Of a DNA stretch of 19,146 nucleotides, positions 1-5,265 are shown piece after piece. Every line of letters begins with the position of its first letter. Position 1 is the first letter of the stretch. Below the pieces are notes generated by a model, which was not told where the DNA came from, did not search any database, and worked only from the letters and a program-made list of their open reading frames with translations. Source of the DNA: Acidobacteriaceae bacterium (GTDB taxonomy: Bacteria > Acidobacteriota > Terriglobia > Terriglobales > Acidobacteriaceae); assembly GCA_030040115.1 (NCBI GenBank), contig JASHUH010000527.1, forward strand, positions 1-19,146, in the 5' to 3' direction. A program made the translations under genes and the position numbers.

Positions 1-2054
1 ATATAGACATCGCTATAGGCATAGTTCAAATCGAGACCGAAGTGTTCGTTCGGGAACAGGTCCGTTGCCACGCTCACGAACCGGCTATGATCCGTATGAT
101 CCAGCGGGCCGGCGTACGCAACGTTGGCGGCCGTCAAATCGGCCGGACTCAGGTTGTTGGTGTTGTTGTGCCGTTCGCGGTCCGTAAAGGCGCCTGAAAC
201 CGTCGCCCACGCCTTCGGTCTGTAAATGGTGTGCACCCGGTACTCGCGCAATTGCCTGAAGCCCATCGGCGTAAGCGCGTTGTCGTTGTACATCGCTTCG
301 ACGGAGCCGTTGATATCCCAATTGTTGGTGGGGCGCAGGAAGGCGTTCACGATCGCGCCGTCTCCGTTGATGTCGACGATGGTGGGTGTCCAGGTGGCCG
401 GGGCGGTGCTGGTCGCGTACGCGTAGGCGGTCTGATTGATGTCATGCAAGCTGTGGCGATAGGTGAGAGCGAACGTGGCACGGGAGGTGGCGTCCCAGCT
501 CAGCGTGAAGTTATTCTCCACAGACTTCTGGCCGAAGTATTGCGGCAAGGGCAAGCCGATGTCGCCGCTGCCTTCAAAGGTCGACGCGCCCGCCGCGCTG
601 GTGTTCAATGTTGTCGGACTGTTGATCGTTTCGTTGCCCGCAGCCGTACCCGTCAGCAACGTGGTCAAGCCGTTCATGGTCGTCGTTCCCGGCTGATGAG
701 TATTCGAGAAAGTCACCTGCTCTTCGAGGCTCACCCGGTTGCTGAACTGCCATACGGCGCCAAAATCGGCGGCGATCACTTCGCGTTTGGCGCTGCCCGC
801 AGCCGTGTATACGAGTCCGGTGGTCGCCCCGCTCGTGCTGGCCGTTGTCAATCCCTGGAAGCTCTCGTAATAGGCCGGCATATTCATGTTGGCGTTGGTG
901 TACCGCACGTCGCCGTTCAAGGCCAGGTTTTTGATGCTCGAACTCTGCACCCGGAAGATCTCCGTCGGAAAGAGAATGCGCGTCGGCGCCGAACGGGAAT
1001 AGTTGGTCACTACCGCGCAAGCCGGGTTCACCACCGGCATGCCGCCGGCCATGGTCGAGGCCGACAGCATCGGATTGCCGCTCATGCTGTTGGCGTTGCA
1101 CGAGCTGCTCGTGTAGGGCGTTAGGGTAAAGTAACTCGCCAACAGCGCCGCCGGGGTTCCGTCCGCCTCCTGCACATTGAACGCGCCCGGCGCGAGGTTG
1201 AAGTAAGAGTTCACCTTCTCATGGTCGATCTCCTCTTCATACGTCAGCCGCGTGTTCCGCACCGGCTTCCAATCGATCCCGCCCAGGAAATTGTCGCCGC
1301 TGTTGCGCTGGAACTCTTCGACGATATTGGAGTACGAGCCGCCGAATGAATAGCCGCTCGGCGTCAGGCTCGGCCCCTGAAAAACATCCTGTGAGTAGCT
1401 GAACCGGTACGTCACTTTCGCCAGCGGCGCCGCGGTCAAATTCACGTTGGTCATGCGGCGCACAGTATTAAACAGGAATGGGGATTGATCGATCTGCGCG
1501 TAGGGCAGCGCGCCCGTCGGCGCGCTTGCCGGCCCGATGGGCATGGTTTGCCCTGAAGGAATGTTCGGGTTGCCCAGCAGATCATAATCCATATATTGGC
1601 GGTCGCGGCGGAACATTCCCGAGAAGTCGTAGACCTTGCCCTTCTGAAAATCCAGCCGGGCGAAATCGTTGGGATCGCCGCCAAATCCGCTGCTTACCGC
1701 ATTGAGCACATCGAACGGCCCGCTTTCATTTCCGGGATTGGCGCGCATTTCGAAGGTCTGATTCAGCACCCGTGGTCCGGACTGCAGATTCACCAGCGTG
1801 TCGTACATCGGAGCGCCGCCGTTGATGTTGGCGATGCGGCCGCCCAGGTCCACCGACTGGTGGATCGTGTAGCCGGTGGGAACGCTCATTTCCGGCGTCG
1901 CCCCCGGCGCAGCGGGCGCGGCGGGAGTTTGCGCAGCGGCGAGGCCCGCGATCAGCGCCAGGATAGCCGCCCCGGCGCACGCACTGAGACGCCGAACCAT
2001 TGCGGGCGAGCCATGTTGCTTCGAAAGCTTTGAATGCCAGACTGTCATGTTCAT
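1..2054 (-). CDS. mtrB: MtrB/PioB-family decaheme-associated outer-membrane beta-barrel protein (3' end cut by window edge)
   Basis: About 684 residues are visible and the frame is still open at base 1, so the C-terminus is missing. The start at 2054 is chosen because a GAGG Shine-Dalgarno (complement of 2061-2064) sits 6 nt upstream; a later Met at 2000 has none. Residues about 19-41 form a signal peptide ending in Ala-Ala-Ala-Gln, followed by a Pro/Ala-rich linker. The rest alternates aromatic and polar residues as in outer-membrane barrels, with many Tyr/Asn/Arg-rich strands, and the last visible strands read LFPNEHFGLDLNYAYSD, typical of this family. MtrB/PioB barrels hold a decaheme cytochrome inside the outer membrane so that electrons can cross it. 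The gene directly upstream encodes that cytochrome. The N-terminal Cys-X-X-Cys of Shewanella MtrB is absent. The family call rests on my reading of the translation plus context; I am fairly sure. Confidence 0.82.
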   Translation of the reverse strand, partial: MNMTVWHSKLSKQHGSPAMVRRLSACAGAAILALIAGLAAAQTPAAPAAPGATPEMSVPTGYTIHQSVDLGGRIANINGGAPMYDTLVNLQSGPRVLNQTFEMRANPGNESGPFDVLNAVSSGFGGDPNDFARLDFQKGKVYDFSGMFRRDRQYMDYDLLGNPNIPSGQTMPIGPASAPTGALPYAQIDQSPFLFNTVRRMTNVNLTAAPLAKVTYRFSYSQDVFQGPSLTPSGYSFGGSYSNIVEEFQRNSGDNFLGGIDWKPVRNTRLTYEEEIDHEKVNSYFNLAPGAFNVQEADGTPAALLASYFTLTPYTSSSCNANSMSGNPMLSASTMAGGMPVVNPACAVVTNYSRSAPTRILFPTEIFRVQSSSIKNLALNGDVRYTNANMNMPAYYESFQGLTTASTSGATTGLVYTAAGSAKREVIAADFGAVWQFSNRVSLEEQVTFSNTHQPGTTTMNGLTTLLTGTAAGNETINSPTTLNTSAAGASTFEGSGDIGLPLPQYFGQKSVENNFTLSWDATSRATFALTYRHSLHDINQTAYAYATSTAPATWTPTIVDINGDGAIVNAFLRPTNNWDINGSVEAMYNDNALTPMGFRQLREYRVHTIYRPKAWATVSGAFTDRERHNNTNNLSPADLTAANVAYAGPLDHTDHSRFVSVATDLFPNEHFGLDLNYAYSDVY

Positions 2055-2133
2055 ATGAAGCCTCACTTGAAAACCGCTTCTTCCCTAAACCCCCAAACCT
2101 TGCTTCAAAGACCTGCCGCCCGGCCCGCGCCGC

Positions 2134-2162
2134 CGTCCGGGCAGGACTGAGCGGCCCGGACG
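2134..2162 (-). promoter_or_regulatory. Intercistronic hairpin between the decaheme cytochrome and the barrel gene
   Basis: A perfect 9-bp inverted repeat (CGTCCGGGC / GCCCGGACG, arms 2134-2142 and 2154-2162) with an 11-nt loop lies 7 nt after the cytochrome stop codon. No U-tract follows on the minus strand, so it is not a classical intrinsic terminator. It could protect the cytochrome mRNA 3' end or reduce read-through into the barrel gene, giving unequal amounts of the two proteins. The structure is seen in the sequence; the role is inferred. Confidence 0.55.
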
Positions 2163-2169
2163 TTGACAG

Positions 2170-3207
2170 CTACCTCAGAAACGCTTGGTCAATGTTGGAA
2201 CCGTGAATGTAGGTGTGGCAGCTCGTGCACGGCGCCAACTCATCCGATCCCGCGCCCATGCCGTGAATCGTCGCGTTCGCCACCCGGCTATGGCACTGGT
2301 TGCAGAGATTGTTGATGCTGGCCAGGTTCAGCAACCGCGGATTCTGCGAACCATGCGGCGTGTGGCAAGCCAAGCACCCTTCCGCCTTGACCGGCGCGTG
2401 CTCGTACACAAACGGCCCGCGCACGTCGGTGTGGCACTTGGTGCAGATCATGTTCTGATCCGCCGTGCTCCGCAGATTGTTGGGGCCGAATGTGCCGTGT
2501 ACATCATGGCAATCGGAGCACTGCACCAGGCCTTCATTCACCCGGTGATGAATGGGCATGTTGAACTGCGCCCGCTCGCTGTTGTGGCACTGGTAGCAGA
2601 GCGTGGGCTCCGGCCCTTTGAGCAGCTCATCCTTGGCCTCGGGGCTGTGCACGTCGCTGGTGGTGCCCATCAGGTGCAATTCCGCCGCCTGCAAGGGAGT
2701 GCGTGCCTCGGAACCGTGAATGCTGTGGCAGCTAATGCAGCTCAGGCCCGCTTTGGCGTGGGGCGAGCGCTCAAAATTGGGGTGGGTTCCAGCGTGGCAT
2801 TTCAAACAGGTGTCGTTCACCTGCTTTGCCGAGCCCTTCAAAGGATCGAAGATTTTGCTCACGTCGCCGCCGCCGGCCACGTGGTCGGCGCCCGGTCCAT
2901 GGCAGTTTTCGCAGGTGATGCCGTTGTCACCGTGCATGAACGCCATCTTGGTGTGCGGATTGGTGGCGAACTTCTTGCTCACCTCGTCATGGCAGGTGGC
3001 GCATGTGTCGGAGCCCACGTAATTCGAGGGCTGAACCGCCTTCGCCGCCGCGGGGTTGGCCGGCTTGTCGCTCTTGGGAGGAGCGGCCAGGGCGGTGGCG
3101 CAGATCATGCCCGCGCCCAAAATCAACATCCAACTCGCTCGCAGTCCCGGCCAAATCCCCGGAGCCGCACCGATCGGCAATCGCGTTACAGGCCCACTCG
3201 TATGCAT
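2170..3207 (-). CDS. mtrA: Periplasmic decaheme c-type cytochrome, MtrA/DmsE/PioA family
   Basis: This 345-residue protein has exactly ten CXXCH heme-binding motifs, at residues 69, 99, 134, 157, 204, 230, 255, 278, 302 and 327. That count and the length agree with MtrA/DmsE/PioA cytochromes (about 330 residues, ten hemes). Residues about 22-42 form a hydrophobic signal segment ending in Ala-Leu-Ala-Ala, so the protein is exported for heme attachment in the periplasm. The C-terminus, CHTYIHGSN, is typical of the family. In known systems this cytochrome is a heme wire inserted in an MtrB/PioB barrel; it takes electrons from periplasmic or inner-membrane carriers and passes them out, or inwards in iron oxidisers. 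The barrel gene is next downstream (115 bp). The Shine-Dalgarno at this start is weak. Alternative: a DmsE-like subunit for an external terminal reductase. Confidence 0.92.
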   Translation of the reverse strand: MHTSGPVTRLPIGAAPGIWPGLRASWMLILGAGMICATALAAPPKSDKPANPAAAKAVQPSNYVGSDTCATCHDEVSKKFATNPHTKMAFMHGDNGITCENCHGPGADHVAGGGDVSKIFDPLKGSAKQVNDTCLKCHAGTHPNFERSPHAKAGLSCISCHSIHGSEARTPLQAAELHLMGTTSDVHSPEAKDELLKGPEPTLCYQCHNSERAQFNMPIHHRVNEGLVQCSDCHDVHGTFGPNNLRSTADQNMICTKCHTDVRGPFVYEHAPVKAEGCLACHTPHGSQNPRLLNLASINNLCNQCHSRVANATIHGMGAGSDELAPCTSCHTYIHGSNIDQAFLR

Positions 3208-3353
3208 GCAAGTTACCGCCTTGGGACACTCCCTCTGCCTCTTCCACCGGCAGCGGAGCTAGCGGCGCGTGGGGCCGGACCTGACGTTTTCTCTTGCGGG
3301 CGCCGGATCGGCATCATGTGCGCTGGTTCGTCTTACCGAGGAAGCTTCGCGCT

Positions 3354-3367
3354 GTGCGGAGCATCAC
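3354..3367. promoter_or_regulatory. Weak CRP-type operator candidate
   Basis: The site reads GTGC-N6-TCAC, one base away from the GTGA-N6-TCAC pattern of the three better sites that follow; with flanks it matches 8 of 10 informative bases of the CRP consensus TGTGA-N6-TCACA. It is the nearest of the series to the cytochrome start, about 147 nt upstream. Supported only by similarity and by its place in the cluster. Confidence 0.3.
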
Positions 3368-3408
3368 TACTTATCCGCAACGTTACGCTGCGGTCATACA
3401 CCCAAGCG

Positions 3409-3422
3409 GTGATGTTCATCAC
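3409..3422. promoter_or_regulatory. CRP/FNR-type operator
   Basis: GTGATGTTCATCAC is a palindrome with 5-bp arms. With flanking bases it matches 9 of 10 informative positions of TGTGA-N6-TCACA, and it also resembles the FNR box TTGAT-N4-ATCAA. It lies about 200 nt upstream of the cytochrome start in the divergent region next to a Crp/Fnr gene whose recognition helix has the CRP-like Arg-Glu-X3-Arg pattern. Confidence 0.6.
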
Positions 3423-3499
3423 ATCATTTCAAGCGCCCGGAATTGGCCTTTATTTGCCCGCGCCAGAGCGATTTACGCTCCGGGGCCGATCGTCATTTC

Positions 3500-3513
3500 G
3501 TGAGCGCAGTCAC
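3500..3513. promoter_or_regulatory. CRP-type operator
   Basis: GTGAGCGCAGTCAC has GTGA/TCAC arms with a 6-bp centre, followed by ATCC as at the 3572 site. It matches 9 of 10 informative bases of the CRP consensus. It is centred 91 bp from the operator at 3409 and 72 bp from the one at 3572. Confidence 0.55.
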
Positions 3514-3571
3514 ATCCATGCGCGTTCCGCGCCTGACTTCGTTCCGCCTCCGCGACGCCCTTTCAATAGAC

Positions 3572-3585
3572 GTGAGGCCCATCAC
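3572..3585. promoter_or_regulatory. CRP-type operator
   Basis: GTGAGGCCCATCAC has GTGA/TCAC arms with a 6-bp centre and matches 9 of 10 informative bases of the CRP consensus. Its right half, CATCACATC, is identical to that of the site at 3409. It lies about 157 nt upstream of the regulator's start and could serve autoregulation. Confidence 0.55.
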
Positions 3586-3742
3586 ATCCAAGGCCACGCT
3601 CAATGCGCAACACTTTCCTGAGACAAGAGCCTTCATGCCCCGAGAGCCTTCGCGCCTCCACCTTGATGATGGCCCTCACGAGGAGCGCAAGGTCCAGGAA
3701 AACGGCGGAGGCGCTGTATCGGCATCGGAAGAAGGCAAGTCG

Positions 3743-4495
3743 ATGGCGAACACAGAAATTTCTTCGGATGGGCATGCCCGGACCGCACACCTGGGTCGCC
3801 AGGCGCCGGTGGGTTGCGCCGCCTGCTCCAACCGCCGTCCCGGGTGGTTCTGTTCCCTGGGCAGCGCCGTTCTAGCCGATCTCGAGTTGGCCACCAGCAC
3901 CATCTCTCTGCCCGCGCAGGCAGCGCTGTTTACCCAGGGCGAGGAAGCCCGCTGCCTCTACCTCATCTGCGGCGGCTATCTTAAGCTCACCGCCGGCCGG
4001 CCCGACGATCACCAGATGATCGTCCGCGTCGCCGGTCCCGGCTCCATGCTCGGCCTGTACGCCGTTCTCTCCCACGGCGTTTACGAAGTTTCGGCGGAAT
4101 CCCTGACCACCGCCCAATTGCGCCCCGTCGAGCGGGAGCGGTTCCTCACCTTCCTGCGCAGCCATAAAGAGGCGCAAATGCGCGCCGTGCAGTGCATCTG
4201 CCAGGAGTATCGCTTCGCTTTGCAGGACGCCTGCCGCATCGCCCTCTCTGAAACCGTGGCCACGCGCCTCGGCCGGCTGCTACTTGAACTCGCCCATCAA
4301 ATCGGTGAACGCACCGAAGGCGGCGAATTCCACTTTCCCCTCCTCCTCACCCACGAGGAGATGGCCTCCATGACCTGCACCACCCGCGAAACCGTGACCC
4401 GCACTCTGGGTCAGTTCCGGAAGGAAGGCTGGATCGCGATCGAGGAGTCTCTTGTCACCCTCCGTCAGCCCGAACGGCTGCAAAGCCTCCTCTAG
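3743..4495 (+). CDS. Crp/Fnr-family transcriptional regulator with N-terminal cysteine cluster
   Basis: The start at 3743 gives a 250-residue protein, normal for the family, with GAAGG 7 nt upstream; an in-frame ATG at 3635 or 3443 would add an unusual N-terminal tail. Residues 25-37 hold Cys-X2-Cys-X8-Cys. Residues about 45-150 form the cyclic-nucleotide-binding-like beta-roll (FTQGEEARCLYLICGGYLKL, with extra Cys71 and Cys76). A long dimerisation helix follows, then a winged helix-turn-helix near residues 190-225 with recognition helix TTRETVTRTLGQF. Arg-Glu-Thr-Val-X-Arg corresponds to the DNA-contacting Arg180, Glu181 and Arg185 of E. coli CRP. The Cys cluster is like the Fe-S ligands of FNR but more widely spaced (FNR has CX2CX5C), so iron-sulfur or thiol redox sensing is possible, not shown. 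It is divergent from the electron-conduit genes with CRP-type sites between them and probably controls them. Confidence 0.88.
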   Translation: MANTEISSDGHARTAHLGRQAPVGCAACSNRRPGWFCSLGSAVLADLELATSTISLPAQAALFTQGEEARCLYLICGGYLKLTAGRPDDHQMIVRVAGPGSMLGLYAVLSHGVYEVSAESLTTAQLRPVERERFLTFLRSHKEAQMRAVQCICQEYRFALQDACRIALSETVATRLGRLLLELAHQIGERTEGGEFHFPLLLTHEEMASMTCTTRETVTRTLGQFRKEGWIAIEESLVTLRQPERLQSLL

Positions 4496-4558
4496 GCGCT
4501 TGACCTCACGCTTCGCTTTTTGCCGCTTCCGCCTGGCCCGTTTCCCCAGTCCAAGAGG

Positions 4559-4564
4559 TATGAT
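4559..4564 (+). promoter_or_regulatory. Possible -10 element upstream of the SnoaL-like gene
   Basis: TATGAT matches 5 of 6 bases of the sigma-70 -10 consensus and lies 43 nt upstream of the start codon at 4608, in the 112-bp gap after the regulator gene. No good -35 hexamer is seen 16-18 nt further upstream, so the site is tentative. Confidence 0.25.
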
Positions 4565-4607
4565 TTTCCTAGGGCCTTCCCAGTACAAACGGGAGAACAC
4601 ATCGCAT

Positions 4608-5222
4608 ATGAACCGCCTTTTTGCGTGCTTTTCTGCTGTTCTTTTTGCGTGCTGCGCCGCAGCCGCCCAGAATCCTGCAACCGATCCCCCCACCGCCACC
4701 ACCGCCAGCCAATCCGGCGCCGGGGCCGCCGTCGAGCCGTCCGGCGCCTTGACCACCGAAAGCCCGGAGATCGTCCAGTTTCAAAAGATCGAGGACGCCT
4801 GGGCAGGCGCCGTCAATCAGCACGACCAGTACGGCTTAGAGAATGTCTTGTCGCCTTTGTTCGTCGATGTTGCGGCCAACGGCGACATCACCACCCGGAA
4901 CCAGCAGGTGGTCCAGGTCATCTCCAGCGACGACAAGGGGCTATATCTCACCCAAAAGGTGATTACGGTGCGCATGCTGGGCGACGTCGCGGTGGCCAAC
5001 GGCACCTATACCCTCCGCCACCGGGTAGGCGCGTCGGAAGCGACCGAAAAGGGCGTCTTCACCCATATTTTCGAGCGTTCCCATGGCGGCTGGAAGTGCA
5101 TCAATTCCCAACGCACCGTGCTCCGCCAAGACTCGAACGGCAAACAGAAGAAGCCCTCTACAGCCGAAGAACCGTTCCACATTCCGTTCTTCTCGCGCGG
5201 AGATAAGGACAGCCAAAATTAG
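4608..5222 (+). CDS. Secreted SnoaL/DUF4440-like (NTF2 fold) protein
   Basis: This 204-residue protein starts with a signal peptide (residues 1-20, Phe/Cys/Ala-rich core), followed by a low-complexity Thr/Ala/Pro linker (21-50). Residues about 53-172 resemble the DUF4440/SnoaL-like NTF2 fold: an N-terminal helix with the IEDAWAGAVNQHD pattern, then LFVDVAANGDITT, a strand VAVANGTYTLRHR and a final GGWKCINSQRTVL. Such domains bind small ligands or are enzymes with few conserved residues, so no reaction can be given. The hydrophobic stretch contains Cys-Cys near a possible lipobox, so a lipoprotein cannot be excluded. The start at 4608 gives an intact signal peptide; a purine-rich GGGAG lies 12 nt upstream. 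It follows the regulator in the same direction but has its own 112-bp gap. The tail (173-204) is polar. Confidence 0.72.
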   Translation: MNRLFACFSAVLFACCAAAAQNPATDPPTATTASQSGAGAAVEPSGALTTESPEIVQFQKIEDAWAGAVNQHDQYGLENVLSPLFVDVAANGDITTRNQQVVQVISSDDKGLYLTQKVITVRMLGDVAVANGTYTLRHRVGASEATEKGVFTHIFERSHGGWKCINSQRTVLRQDSNGKQKKPSTAEEPFHIPFFSRGDKDSQN

Positions 5223-5232
5223 GCCCTAATTT
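5216..5232. terminator. Palindrome between convergent genes, possible bidirectional terminator
   Basis: AAATTAGGCCCTAATTT is a perfect palindrome around a single central base and covers the stop codon of the SnoaL-like gene. It lies in the 43-bp gap before the stop of mnmG, which converges on it. The A-rich left and T-rich right arms make a short hairpin with U-runs possible in both directions. The stem is short and AU-rich, so function is uncertain. Confidence 0.35.
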
Positions 5233-5265
5233 GCGCCGGCATGAAGTGAACTTTGGCCCGGGCTT

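Larger units (their letters stand above)
3208..3742. promoter_or_regulatory. Divergent control region between the cytochrome/barrel operon and the Crp/Fnr gene
   Basis: About 535 bp without a convincing gene separates the minus-strand cytochrome start from the plus-strand regulator start. It holds three strong CRP-type palindromes and one weaker one, listed separately. I could not identify a convincing -35/-10 pair for either direction by eye. The regulator's frame stays open upstream to 3443, but that stretch lacks family resemblance and the length would be atypical, so I treat it as non-coding. Confidence 0.6.

Noticed and set aside
3409..3422. A strict FNR box
   Set aside because: Arms are GTGAT/ATCAC, not TTGAT/ATCAA, and the neighbouring sites fit only GTGA-N6-TCAC, so a CRP-type reading is better.
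2185..3621. Long open frame opposite the decaheme cytochrome gene
   Set aside because: It is the antisense shadow of a gene with ten heme motifs in GC-rich DNA; its translation is Arg/Val/Ala-rich with no domain.
3443..3742. N-terminal extension of the Crp/Fnr regulator by up to 100 residues (frame is open)
   Set aside because: The extension has no family resemblance, would contain two of the operators, and the ATG at 3743 has a good Shine-Dalgarno and gives normal family length.
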